A stretch of DNA of 64,000 nucleotides, taken from contig JAKIUU010000013.1 in assembly GCA_021647405.1 (NCBI GenBank), positions 3,078 to 67,077 on the forward strand, in the 5' to 3' direction. Position numbers and translations under genes: made by a program. Each line of letters opens with the position of its first letter. The stretch's first letter is position 1. Shown here piece by piece: positions 26,243 through 34,367 of the stretch. Source of the DNA: Flavobacteriaceae bacterium. Its GTDB lineage: Bacteria; Bacteroidota; Bacteroidia; Flavobacteriales; Flavobacteriaceae. A model generated the notes under the pieces. The model was not told the DNA's origin and made no database searches. It saw only the letters and a program-made list of their open reading frames with translations.

Positions 26243-27316
26243 ATGTATATTAGCTCAAAAATTCTACCAAAGTATATGCTAAAAATTTTTCAAAGTACAG
26301 AGAAAAAGATACCTATAATTTATCATTTTGTTTTTTGGATAAGTTATTTTTCGTTTAATGTAATACGGTGGGGAAGCTATTTTAATGATTATTGGTATTC
26401 TATAAAATCTAATGCAGTTGAATTTCCGTTACACATTATTATTGTATATTTTAACATCTACTATTTGGTGCCAAAGTTTATTCTTAAAAAGCAAGATTTA
26501 AAATATTTTATTTATTTGATTTTATCGTTAGCTGTATTGTATGTTGTACGTACAGAATTAACATATTACTTGGTAAATGAAAATATTTGGCCAGAAGCTG
26601 TTGGACATCAAGAGGCATTTACTTTTAATCATATTGTGGCAGTTACACTTGGTGAAGTATATGTATTGGCTTTGGCAACAGTAATTAAACTAACCATTGA
26701 TTGGGTGTCAGAAAAAAGGCGAAATGAAGAATTGTTAAAGATTCAATTAAAAACCGAATTAAATTTTTTAAAATCTCAAATTCAACCTCATTTTTTCTTT
26801 AACACATTAAATAATTTATATGCACTGGCCATAGAAAAGTCTGATAAAGTGCCCGATGTAATTTTAAAATTATCTGAAATTATGCAATATGTTTTGTATG
26901 ATGTCAAAGATTCAAAAATCGATTTATTAAAAGAGATAAATTATATTTATAGTTATTTGGAATTAGAAAAATTACGATACGGAGATAATATTGATTCTAA
27001 AATAGATATTAAAGGAAATATTGATAATTTAGGAGTGCCACCCTTGTTGTTTATGCCATTTATTGAGAATTGCTTTAAACACGGAATCGATAACAACAGT
27101 ATTAGTGTTAAAATAAATTTCAACAGGAAAAAAAAATTCCTGCTTTTTAATGTCGAAAATAGTTTTGTTGGTATTGCTAAAACAACCATAAAGCATGGTA
27201 TTGGTTTAAAAAATGTAAAACGCAGGTTGCAATTGCTATATCAGTCTAATTTTAGACTTAGAGCTGATTTAAAAGACAACAAATACATAGTTAATTTAAT
27301 AATTCCAATTACATGA
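26243..27316 (+). CDS. LytS-type sensor histidine kinase
   Basis: 357 residues. Four or so hydrophobic segments cover the first ~150 residues (FVFWISYFSFNVI, FPLHIIIVYFNIYYLV, FIYLILSLAVLYVV, TLGEVYVLALATVI), followed by a His_kinase domain with the phosphoacceptor His183 in LKSQIQPHFFFNTLNNLYAL and an ATPase part (FMPFIENCFKHGI; HGIGLKNVKRRLQLLY). The stop overlaps the start of the LytTR regulator (27313) by four bases, so the two are one coupled unit. The gene is divergent from the nagB-GH20 operon and may sense envelope or amino-sugar state, which is inference from position. Confidence 0.92.
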   Translation: MYISSKILPKYMLKIFQSTEKKIPIIYHFVFWISYFSFNVIRWGSYFNDYWYSIKSNAVEFPLHIIIVYFNIYYLVPKFILKKQDLKYFIYLILSLAVLYVVRTELTYYLVNENIWPEAVGHQEAFTFNHIVAVTLGEVYVLALATVIKLTIDWVSEKRRNEELLKIQLKTELNFLKSQIQPHFFFNTLNNLYALAIEKSDKVPDVILKLSEIMQYVLYDVKDSKIDLLKEINYIYSYLELEKLRYGDNIDSKIDIKGNIDNLGVPPLLFMPFIENCFKHGIDNNSISVKINFNRKKKFLLFNVENSFVGIAKTTIKHGIGLKNVKRRLQLLYQSNFRLRADLKDNKYIVNLIIPIT

Positions 27317-28032
27317 ATATTAAATGTTTGATAATAGATGATGAGCCTTTAGCAATTAAAGTTATTAAAAATCATTTAAAAGAATTTAAAAATTTCGAAA
27401 TTGTTGCCAGTTTTAGCAACCCAATTGATGCCATGGCAACACTAAAAAAACAACAGATAGATGCAGTTTTTTTGGATATTAATATGAGTAAAATGGATGG
27501 GCTTTCATTTGTCAGAAGTGTTGACTTAAAGCCAATTATTGTCATTACTACAGCTTATAGAGAATTTGCTATTGAGAGTTATGAACTTAATATTTTAGAC
27601 TATCTGGTAAAACCAATACCATTTAGTAGATTTTTAAAATCTATTAATAAAATAACACAACAAATATACTTACAAAGAGATAAAAATAAGCGCAATATAA
27701 CCAATACTGACTCGCATATATTTTTAAAAGCTGATAGAAAATTGATTAAGGTAAATTTTAATGATATTTATTATATAGAGAGTCTAAAAGATTATATCAT
27801 GGTATTTACAGCAATTGGCGATTATTTAACACATAGATCACTTACCAGTTTTACAGAAGAATTGCCTAAAAATAATTTTTTGCGTATTCATAGGTCTTAT
27901 ACCATAGCAATTAATAAAGTAAAAAGTATTGAAGGTAATTTAATTGAAGTTTCTTCAAAAAAAATACCAATAGGTAGAAAATATGTAAGTCAAGTGAAAC
28001 AGATAATATTAAAAAAAAGTATGAAGGATTAA
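27313..28032 (+). CDS. LytTR-family response regulator
   Basis: 239 residues: receiver domain with phosphoacceptor Asp55 in VFLDINMSKMDG and the Thr/Lys of TTAYREF and YLVKPI, then a C-terminal LytTR DNA-binding domain from about 138 (HIFLKADRKLIKVNFNDIYYIE ... NFLRIHRSYTIAINKVKSIEG). Such regulators bind paired direct repeats. Partner of the overlapping LytS kinase. Confidence 0.94.
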   Translation: MNIKCLIIDDEPLAIKVIKNHLKEFKNFEIVASFSNPIDAMATLKKQQIDAVFLDINMSKMDGLSFVRSVDLKPIIVITTAYREFAIESYELNILDYLVKPIPFSRFLKSINKITQQIYLQRDKNKRNITNTDSHIFLKADRKLIKVNFNDIYYIESLKDYIMVFTAIGDYLTHRSLTSFTEELPKNNFLRIHRSYTIAINKVKSIEGNLIEVSSKKIPIGRKYVSQVKQIILKKSMKD

Positions 28033-28082
28033 ATTAATTTTTAAAATTTTTCTATTTCCTTTTTATAATCCAAAATTAATTT

Positions 28083-28090
28083 TACATTTG
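28083..28090 (+). promoter_or_regulatory. -7 element of the trp operon promoter
   Basis: TACATTTG matches TAnnTTTG and lies 17 bases before the trp leader ATG, so the transcript would start just ahead of the leader peptide. No convincing -33 element is seen. Confidence 0.5.
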
Positions 28091-28107
28091 TCCCAACAAA
28101 CAAAATA

Positions 28108-28164
28108 ATGAAAATTCAATTAACAAATACTTGGTGGTGGACTTACGGAAAACAAATGTCGTGA
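28108..28164 (+). CDS. trpL: trp operon leader peptide
   Basis: An 18-codon open frame reads MKIQLTNTWWWTYGKQMS, with three consecutive TGG codons at positions 9-11, then TGA. It ends 26 bases before a strong terminator hairpin that precedes trpE. This is the textbook attenuator layout: starved ribosomes stall at the Trp codons, and the terminator does not form. Too short for standard gene callers. I did not identify the antiterminator pairing by eye. Confidence 0.88.
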   Translation: MKIQLTNTWWWTYGKQMS

Positions 28165-28190
28165 GGTAGCTATGGGTATATATAAAACAC

Positions 28191-28224
28191 AAAAAGGCTT
28201 GTCATCACGACAAGCCTTTTTTTT
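28191..28224 (+). terminator. trp attenuator terminator
   Basis: AAAAAGGCTTGTC, loop ATCAC, GACAAGCCTTTTT: a perfect 13-bp stem followed by T (28217-28224 all T). It sits between the leader peptide and trpE. Confidence 0.9.
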
Positions 28225-28250
28225 GTTAAACAGAATGAATAAAAATCAAT

Positions 28251-28276
28251 TGTCAGGCTGAGCGGAGTCGAAGCCT
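28251..28276. repeat. Dispersed hairpin repeat, family B (copy 1)
   Basis: Core CTGAGCGGAGTCGAAG with stem AGGCT (28255-28259)/AGCCT (28272-28276). The core recurs at 29762-29786 and 39155-39180 with different outer stems. Confidence 0.8.
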
Positions 28277-28290
28277 TTTAAATAAAAAAA

Positions 28291-29685
28291 ATGTACACTT
28301 TAAAAACAACATATAAAAACATAGTAGCCGATACCATTACGCCAGTGCAAGTCTACCTTAAAGTAAGAGACAAATACCCCAACAGTATTTTGCTAGAAAG
28401 TTCTGATTATCATGCTAATGATAATAGTTATTCATATATCTGTTGCAATCCTATTGCAAGTATCAGCTTAAAAAATAACGTTTTAACAGAAGAGTATCCA
28501 GAGGGTAAAATTACTGAAACACCGATAACTTCTGGTGTTAATGTGGCTGAAAGGGTACAAGAATTCGGACAAAAATTTAAAACAGAAAAGCAAGATTTTA
28601 ACTTTATAAACAATGGTTTATTTGGTTATATGGCTTACGATGTGGTACAGTATTTTGAAGATGTCATAATTACCAAAAAAGAAGGCGATTTAGAGGTGCC
28701 CGATTTGTATTATGCCGTCTATCAAAATATCATAGTCATCAATCATTTTAAAAATGAAGCCTTTGTTTTTGCACATTGTTTTGAAAGCGAAAGCAATGTT
28801 GATAGCCTTACCAAATTAATTACGGCTCATAATTTTACTTCTTTTAGTTTTAGTGCTCTAAATAACGAACAGAGCAATTTTACCGATGAAGAATTCAGAC
28901 AAAAAGTAGATTTAGCCAAAGAACACTGTTTTAGAGGCGATGTTTTTCAGTTGGTTTTGTCACGCCGATTTTCGCAAGGTTTTAAAGGCGATGAGTTTAA
29001 TGTGTATCGCGCACTGCGTTCTATAAATCCGTCACCCTACTTATTTTATTTCGATTATGGAAATTTTAAAATTTTCGGTTCTTCGCCCGAAGCGCAACTC
29101 GTGGTAAAAAATGGCGAAGCAGAGATTCATCCCATTGCTGGTACTTTTAAAAGAACAGGCAATGATGAGTTTGATCTAGCATCGGCGAAAGCCTTAGTAA
29201 AAGACGAAAAAGAAAATGCAGAACACGTTATGTTGGTCGATTTGGCCAGAAATGACTTGAGCAGAAGCTGCAACTCAGTAGAAGTAAAAAATTATAAAGA
29301 GATTCAGTTTTTCTCACATGTCATTCATTTGGTGTCAAAAGTGGTGGGGAAAAAGCGGAAAGAAGTTGCTACCATGAAAGTGGTAGCCGATACTTTTCCC
29401 GCAGGTACTTTAAGTGGGGCACCCAAACACAAAGCCATGCAATTGATAGAAAAATACGAACCTACCAATCGTTCATTTTATGGAGGCGCTATCGGTTTTA
29501 TGGATTTTAGTGGTAATTTTAACCATGCCATTATGATACGTTCTTTTTTGAGTAAAAACCACAGTTTACACTACCAAGCAGGAGCGGGTATTGTATCAAA
29601 ATCAGATTCAGAAGGAGAATTACAAGAAATATATAACAAATTAAGAGCCCTAAAAAAAGCCATGCATTTAGCAGAAGAATTATAA
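28291..29685 (+). CDS. trpE: Anthranilate synthase component I
   Basis: Makes anthranilate from chorismate with ammonia delivered by TrpG. 464 residues; the chorismate-binding domain has PSPYLFYFDYGNFKIFGSSPE near 250, HPIAGTFKRTG near 287, LVDLARNDLSR near 315 and PAGTLSGAPKHKAMQLIE near 370, then GAGIVSKSDSEGE. The N-terminal part carries an SxY-type tryptophan feedback element (LLESSDYHANDNSYSYIC), so inhibition by tryptophan is likely. First structural gene of the trp operon, under the attenuator. Confidence 0.96.
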   Translation: MYTLKTTYKNIVADTITPVQVYLKVRDKYPNSILLESSDYHANDNSYSYICCNPIASISLKNNVLTEEYPEGKITETPITSGVNVAERVQEFGQKFKTEKQDFNFINNGLFGYMAYDVVQYFEDVIITKKEGDLEVPDLYYAVYQNIIVINHFKNEAFVFAHCFESESNVDSLTKLITAHNFTSFSFSALNNEQSNFTDEEFRQKVDLAKEHCFRGDVFQLVLSRRFSQGFKGDEFNVYRALRSINPSPYLFYFDYGNFKIFGSSPEAQLVVKNGEAEIHPIAGTFKRTGNDEFDLASAKALVKDEKENAEHVMLVDLARNDLSRSCNSVEVKNYKEIQFFSHVIHLVSKVVGKKRKEVATMKVVADTFPAGTLSGAPKHKAMQLIEKYEPTNRSFYGGAIGFMDFSGNFNHAIMIRSFLSKNHSLHYQAGAGIVSKSDSEGELQEIYNKLRALKKAMHLAEEL

Positions 29686-29700
29686 TCTCATCTTCCGTCC

Positions 29701-29786
29701 AGCCTGCTGCAGGTAGGCTTCCCAAAGGGAAAGAACTAGATGATTTAAAAAATAAAATATTTGTCAGGCTGAGCGTAGTCGAAGCC
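29701..29786. repeat. Two dispersed repeats between trpE and trpG
   Basis: AGCCTGCTGCAGGTAGGCTT at 29701-29720 is a palindrome of the CCTGC family (compare 39221-39241). 29762-29786 is a second copy of the family B hairpin, core CTGAGCGTAGTCGAAG. They fill the 114-base gap between two operon genes. Confidence 0.75.
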
Positions 29787-29799
29787 ATAAAAAGTAAAA

Positions 29800-30366
29800 A
29801 TGAAAAAAATATTAGTCATAGATAATTACGATTCGTTCACCTACAATTTGGTACACTATTTACAAGAACTGGGTTGTGAAGTTTCCGTTAAACGGAATGA
29901 TAAATTAAGCTTAGATGAGGTAGCCGATTATGATAAGGTACTCTTATCTCCAGGCCCTGGTTTGCCCGATGAAGCAGGCTTATTAAAAGCCATTATTAAA
30001 TCCTATGCCAATACCAAAAGTATTTTAGGTGTTTGTTTGGGGCAACAGGCCATTGCCGAGGTTTTTGGGGGCACTTTAGTTAACTTAAAAGAAGTACACC
30101 ATGGCATTGCTTCCGATATAAAGTTGACCAATCCAGATGCTGTTTTGTATAAAGATTTGCCAAGTATATTTAAAGTAGGCCGTTATCATTCTTGGGTGGT
30201 TTCAAAAAATTTACCTCAAGAACTTATTGCAACTTCGGTTGATGAACAAGGCGAAATAATGTCTTTAAAACACAAATATTTAGATGTGCGTGGTGTGCAG
30301 TACCACCCAGAATCTATTTTAACACCTAATGGAAAAGCCATATTGAAAAATTGGATAGAAAATTAA
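29800..30366 (+). CDS. trpG: Anthranilate synthase component II (glutamine amidotransferase)
   Basis: 188-residue class I amidotransferase supplying ammonia to TrpE. The nucleophile Cys lies in ILGVCLGQQAIAE near residue 77; the His and Glu of the triad are in VQYHPESIL near 168. N-terminal LVIDNYDSFTYNLVHYL is typical. It could also serve 4-amino-4-deoxychorismate synthesis. The gene is followed by trpD after three bases. Confidence 0.95.
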   Translation: MKKILVIDNYDSFTYNLVHYLQELGCEVSVKRNDKLSLDEVADYDKVLLSPGPGLPDEAGLLKAIIKSYANTKSILGVCLGQQAIAEVFGGTLVNLKEVHHGIASDIKLTNPDAVLYKDLPSIFKVGRYHSWVVSKNLPQELIATSVDEQGEIMSLKHKYLDVRGVQYHPESILTPNGKAILKNWIEN

Positions 30367-30369
30367 ATA

Positions 30370-31362
30370 ATGAAAAACATATTAAACAGACTTATAAATC
30401 AAGAAACGCTTAGCAAAGTCGAAGCCAAAGAAGTATTGGTAAATATTTCTAGCGGCATCTATAATCAAAGTCAAATAGCCTCGTTTCTAACTATTTACAT
30501 GATGCGAAGTGTTACCATTCACGAATTATCAGGTTTTAGAGAAGCCTTATTAGAGTTGTGTTTGCCCATAGATTTATCCGCGTTTAATGCGGTAGATTTG
30601 TGTGGTACAGGCGGCGATGGGAAAGATACCTTTAACATCTCTACACTGTCCTCTTTTGTGGTGGCTGGTGCCGGTGTTAAAGTGGCCAAACATGGCAATT
30701 ATGGCGTGTCATCTAGTTGTGGATCTTCTAACGTTCTAGAACATTTGGGCATTGCCTTTACCAATGACGAGGCCAAATTAAAACAGACCTTAGATAAAGC
30801 AGGAATCTGTATTTTGCATGCGCCTTTATTTCATCCTGCCATGAAGCATGTAGCCCCTATTCGCAGAGAATTGGGTGTAAAAACTTTTTTTAACATACTA
30901 GGTCCTTTGGTAAACCCATCTTTTCCTAAAAACCAAATTGTGGGGGTGTTCAGTTTAGAATTGGTGCGTTTATACAGTTATTTATTACAAGAAACCGATA
31001 AAAATTATGCCGTTTTACACGACTTAGCTGGTTATGATGAAATTTCTTTAACAGATAAAACAAAAGTAGTATCACGCGAAAAAGATTTTATGTTTGACGC
31101 TAAAAATTTAGGATTACAATTCATCAGACAACAAGATATTTACGGTGGTGAATCTGTACCAGAATCGGCTAAAATATTTGTAGATATCTTAGAGGGTAAA
31201 GGAACTGAAGCACAAAATAATGTGGTTTGTGCCAATGCCGGTTTGGCAATTTCGGTTGTAAATAAGCTAGCGCATATAGAAGGATTTTCCTTGGCAAAAG
31301 AATCATTACAATCAGGAAAAGCATTAAATGCCTTTAAAAAATTACAAGAATTGAGTAAATAA
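30370..31362 (+). CDS. trpD: Anthranilate phosphoribosyltransferase
   Basis: Transfers phosphoribose from PRPP to anthranilate. 330 residues; glycine-rich PRPP loop DLCGTGGDGKDTFNIST near 77, KHGNYGVSSSCGS near 107, and FFNILGPLVNP near 175. The last base of its stop codon is the first base of the trpC ATG (TAATG), so the two are coupled. Confidence 0.96.
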   Translation: MKNILNRLINQETLSKVEAKEVLVNISSGIYNQSQIASFLTIYMMRSVTIHELSGFREALLELCLPIDLSAFNAVDLCGTGGDGKDTFNISTLSSFVVAGAGVKVAKHGNYGVSSSCGSSNVLEHLGIAFTNDEAKLKQTLDKAGICILHAPLFHPAMKHVAPIRRELGVKTFFNILGPLVNPSFPKNQIVGVFSLELVRLYSYLLQETDKNYAVLHDLAGYDEISLTDKTKVVSREKDFMFDAKNLGLQFIRQQDIYGGESVPESAKIFVDILEGKGTEAQNNVVCANAGLAISVVNKLAHIEGFSLAKESLQSGKALNAFKKLQELSK

Positions 31363-32183
31363 TGGATATTTTACAAGAAATAATAGCCTTTAAAAAATTA
31401 GAAGTAAGACAGTTAAAGAAAGATATCTTAATTAAAAATCTGGTAAAAAGCCCTAATTTTAAACGCACACCAATTTCACTAAAAAAAGCACTTACATGTT
31501 TAAATTCGACGGGTATAATAGCCGAGTTTAAACGGCAATCGCCATCAAAAGGGATTATCAACGTTAAAGCGTCTGTTATTGAAGTAACAAATGGTTATTT
31601 AGCCGCCAATGTAGCTGCACAATCTGTCTTAACAGACACCAAATTTTTTGGCGGTAATATTGGCGATGTAATAAAGGCAAGGTCTGTAAACGATACGATA
31701 CCAATTTTGAGAAAAGATTTTATTGTAGATGCATTTCAAATTGTAGAAGCCAAAGCTATTGGCGCCGATGTTATTTTACTGATAGCTGCCTATTTGACAA
31801 AGCAGGAACTCAAAAAATTTGGCATGTTGGCTGAAGATTTGGGTTTGGATGTTTTATACGAAGTACACAATCAAGAGGATTTAGATAAAATTGAATTGAA
31901 CAATAAAATTATAGGCATTAATAACCGAAACTTAAAAACCTTTGAGGTCGATTTAGAACACTCTATTGAATTGGCAAGTCAGATTCCGAGTACTTGTATA
32001 AAGGTATCAGAAAGTGGCATAAGCGACCCTAAAATTGTAATGGGTTTAAAAGAATATGGTTTTAAAGGCTTTTTGATAGGTGAGAATTTTATGAAAACAG
32101 ATAGTCCAGGAAAAGCCTGTAAAGAATTTATAAACCAACTCCCCTCTCTAGAGGGGATGTCACGAAGTGACAGGGGTGTGTAA
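31362..32183 (+). CDS. trpC: Indole-3-glycerol phosphate synthase
   Basis: Closes the indole ring from CdRP. 273 residues in a TIM barrel; IIAEFKRQSPSKG near 50, PILRKDFIVDAFQI near 112, GINNRNLKTFEVDL near 185 and SESGI near 217. The true protein should end near FINQL; the last 13 residues (PSLEGMSRSDRGV) are read from an intergenic-type palindromic repeat at 32138-32180. Activity is probably unaffected since the tail lies after the last helix. Confidence 0.95.
   Translation: MDILQEIIAFKKLEVRQLKKDILIKNLVKSPNFKRTPISLKKALTCLNSTGIIAEFKRQSPSKGIINVKASVIEVTNGYLAANVAAQSVLTDTKFFGGNIGDVIKARSVNDTIPILRKDFIVDAFQIVEAKAIGADVILLIAAYLTKQELKKFGMLAEDLGLDVLYEVHNQEDLDKIELNNKIIGINNRNLKTFEVDLEHSIELASQIPSTCIKVSESGISDPKIVMGLKEYGFKGFLIGENFMKTDSPGKACKEFINQLPSLEGMSRSDRGV
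32138..32180. repeat. Palindromic repeat forming the 3' end of trpC
   Basis: CCCCTCTCTAGAGGGG and TGTCACGAAGTGACA hairpins side by side, ending GGGGTGTG. It has the look of the CTCCCCTC...GGGGTGTG repeats spread through flavobacterial intergenic regions, here translated as the TrpC tail. Confidence 0.7.
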
Positions 32184-32195
32184 AAACAGAAAACT

Positions 32196-32813
32196 ATGAA
32201 ACTCAAAATTTGCGGTATGAAATACCCCGAAAACATCCTAAAAGTAGCGGCTTTACAACCCGACTATTTGGGCTTTATTTTCTATAAAAAATCCAAACGT
32301 CATTTTGACGGCACCCTACCCACCTTACCTAAAAGTATTAAAAAAGTCGGTGTTTTTGTGGACGCATCAAATGATTATATAAATGATAAAATAAAACGTT
32401 ATAATTTGCAGACTATTCAATTACACGGTGAGGAGTCGCCCGAATTTTGTAAGCAATTTTACAATAAAAATACAGAAGTCATAAAAGTGTTTTCTGTAGG
32501 TAATAATTTTGATTTTAATATTTTAGAAAAATATGAACCCGTTGCCGATTATTTTTTATTCGATACCAAAGGCGCACAAAAAGGGGGCAATGGTATTTCA
32601 TTCGATTGGACACTTTTAGATAATTACCCTTCACAAAAACCCTATTTTTTAAGTGGCGGTATTGGTCTTGAATCCGTTGATGATTTAAAATTATTTAAGA
32701 AAAGTCCTGCTTCAAAATACGGTTATGCTTTAGACATAAATAGTCGTTTTGAAGAGGCGTCTGGTCAAAAAAATATAGAAAAATTAAAAGCATTTAAAAA
32801 CACCATACTATGA
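32196..32813 (+). CDS. trpF: Phosphoribosylanthranilate isomerase
   Basis: Amadori isomerase between TrpD and TrpC in the pathway. 205 residues, TIM barrel. The catalytic Cys is in LKICGMKYPENI near residue 5; the Asp in FLFDTKGAQKGGNG near 128; phosphate-binding FLSGGIG near 155. N-terminal YLGFIFYKKSKR is typical. Its stop overlaps the trpB start by four bases (ATGA). Confidence 0.95.
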   Translation: MKLKICGMKYPENILKVAALQPDYLGFIFYKKSKRHFDGTLPTLPKSIKKVGVFVDASNDYINDKIKRYNLQTIQLHGEESPEFCKQFYNKNTEVIKVFSVGNNFDFNILEKYEPVADYFLFDTKGAQKGGNGISFDWTLLDNYPSQKPYFLSGGIGLESVDDLKLFKKSPASKYGYALDINSRFEEASGQKNIEKLKAFKNTIL

Positions 32814-33991
32814 GTTATTTTGTAGATGAAAACGGTTATTACGGCGATTTCGGTGGGGCTTATATCCCCGAAATGTTGTATGCCAATGTAGCGCAACTGC
32901 GCCAAGAATACCTAACAATAATGGCATTGCCCCAATTTAAATCAGATTTCGACCAACTGCTGAAAGATTATGTGGGGCGTCCTTCACCATTGTATTTGGC
33001 CAAGCGTCTATCCGATAAGTACAAAGCTAAAATCTATTTAAAGCGCGAAGATTTAAACCATACAGGGGCTCATAAAATTAACAATACTATTGGTCAGATT
33101 TTGATGGCCAAACATTTGGGTAAAACACGTATCATTGCCGAAACCGGTGCAGGACAACACGGCGTGGCTACGGCTACCGTTTGCGCCTTAATGGGTCTGG
33201 AATGTATTGTTTATATGGGGGCGATTGATATTAAACGTCAAGCGCCAAATGTGGCACGCATGAAAATGTTGGGCGCTTCGGTTGTACCGGCTTTGTCGGG
33301 AAGTCAGACTTTAAAAGATGCAACAAACGAAGCCATTCGCGATTGGATTAGCAATCCTACCGACACTTTTTATATTATTGGTTCGGTGGTGGGACCACAC
33401 CCGTATCCTGATATGGTGGCACGGTTTCAATCGGTTATCTCAGAAGAGATGAAAGTACAATTACAAGAACAAGAAAACAGAGAAAATCCCGATTATATTA
33501 TCGCTTGCGTAGGAGGTGGGAGTAATGCGGCGGGCGCTTTTTATCATTATTTAGATGATGATTCGGTTAAGCTAATTGCCGTAGAAGCGGCTGGAAAGGG
33601 CATTGATTCAGGAGAAAGTGCTGCCACCAGTGTTTTAGGTCACGAGGGGATTATTCACGGGAGTAAAACCCTGTTGATGCAAACAGATGACGGTCAGATA
33701 ACGGAACCTTATTCTATTTCGGCGGGATTGGATTATCCGGGTGTTGGACCATTACACGCCCATTTGTACAAAAGCAAACGGGCGCAATTTTTAAATGCGA
33801 CAGACGATGAAGCTATGAAAGCAGGATTAGAATTATGCCAATTAGAAGGCATTATTCCGGCTATTGAATCGGCGCACGCTTTAGCTGCTTTAGATAAAAT
33901 GACATTTAAATCTACTGATGTGGTGGTGGTAAACCTTTCGGGGCGGGGTGATAAGGATTTAGAGACTTATATTGAATATTTTGATTTATAA
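32810..33991 (+). CDS. trpB: Tryptophan synthase beta chain
   Basis: PLP enzyme that joins indole and serine. 393 residues. PLP lysine in LNHTGAHKINNTIGQ near residue 85, phosphate-binding CVGGGSNAAG near 230, AETGAGQHGVATA near 107 and SAGLDYPGVGP near 303. The normal partner is TrpA, here separated by a GIY-YIG gene. Confidence 0.97.
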   Translation: MSYFVDENGYYGDFGGAYIPEMLYANVAQLRQEYLTIMALPQFKSDFDQLLKDYVGRPSPLYLAKRLSDKYKAKIYLKREDLNHTGAHKINNTIGQILMAKHLGKTRIIAETGAGQHGVATATVCALMGLECIVYMGAIDIKRQAPNVARMKMLGASVVPALSGSQTLKDATNEAIRDWISNPTDTFYIIGSVVGPHPYPDMVARFQSVISEEMKVQLQEQENRENPDYIIACVGGGSNAAGAFYHYLDDDSVKLIAVEAAGKGIDSGESAATSVLGHEGIIHGSKTLLMQTDDGQITEPYSISAGLDYPGVGPLHAHLYKSKRAQFLNATDDEAMKAGLELCQLEGIIPAIESAHALAALDKMTFKSTDVVVVNLSGRGDKDLETYIEYFDL

Positions 33992-33997
33992 TCAAAA

Positions 33998-34018
33998 ATG
34001 CTGAACTTGTTTCAGCAT
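33998..34018. repeat. Hairpin repeat, family A, left of the GIY-YIG gene
   Basis: ATGCTGAA-CTTGT-TTCAGCAT, a perfect 8-bp stem, seven bases after the trpB stop. Its core CTGAACTTGTTTCAG is the exact reverse complement of the core at 34334-34348. Confidence 0.85.
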
Positions 34019-34028
34019 CTATTTCTAT

Positions 34029-34325
34029 ATGAAGAAGATTTTTGTTTACATATTGTCAAATAAAAACAGAACAACGTTTTATACGGGTTTTACACGAGAT
34101 TTAGTGAAACGCTTAAAGCAACATACTAAAGGAAATGGCGCAAAGTTTACAGCAAAGTACAGAACATTCGATTTGATTTACTATGAAGAATTTAAATCTG
34201 TAAGTGAAGCGATGAAAAGAGAAAAACAATTAAAAAATTGGCATCGTGAATGGAAACTAAATTTAATTAAAGAAACCAATCCAAATTTAGAGACAATAAC
34301 ATTTAAAAAAGATACTGAAACTTAA
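34029..34325 (+). CDS. Single-domain GIY-YIG nuclease-like protein
   Basis: 98 residues consisting of one GIY-YIG fold: VYILSNKNRTTFYTGFT (GIY as VYI at 6-8, YIG as YTG at 18-20), the catalytic Arg28 in LVKRLKQH, and the Glu-rich helix SVSEAMKREKQLKNWHREWK. The UPF0213/YhbQ-like group has this size. It sits between trpB and trpA, where flavobacteria normally have no gene, and is bracketed by inverted copies of one hairpin repeat (33998-34018 and 34331-34351), as if gene plus repeats were a mobile unit. The function of this group is not known to me. Confidence 0.85.
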   Translation: MKKIFVYILSNKNRTTFYTGFTRDLVKRLKQHTKGNGAKFTAKYRTFDLIYYEEFKSVSEAMKREKQLKNWHREWKLNLIKETNPNLETITFKKDTET

Positions 34326-34330
34326 AAGAG

Positions 34331-34351
34331 ACCCTGAAACAAGTTCAGGGT
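34331..34351. repeat. Hairpin repeat, family A, right of the GIY-YIG gene
   Basis: ACCCTGAA-ACAAG-TTCAGGGT, a perfect 8-bp stem, in the opposite orientation to 33998-34018. The inner core is kept exactly while the outer stem pairs differ with compensating changes. Confidence 0.85.
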
Positions 34352-34367
34352 TATAATTGAAATTATA

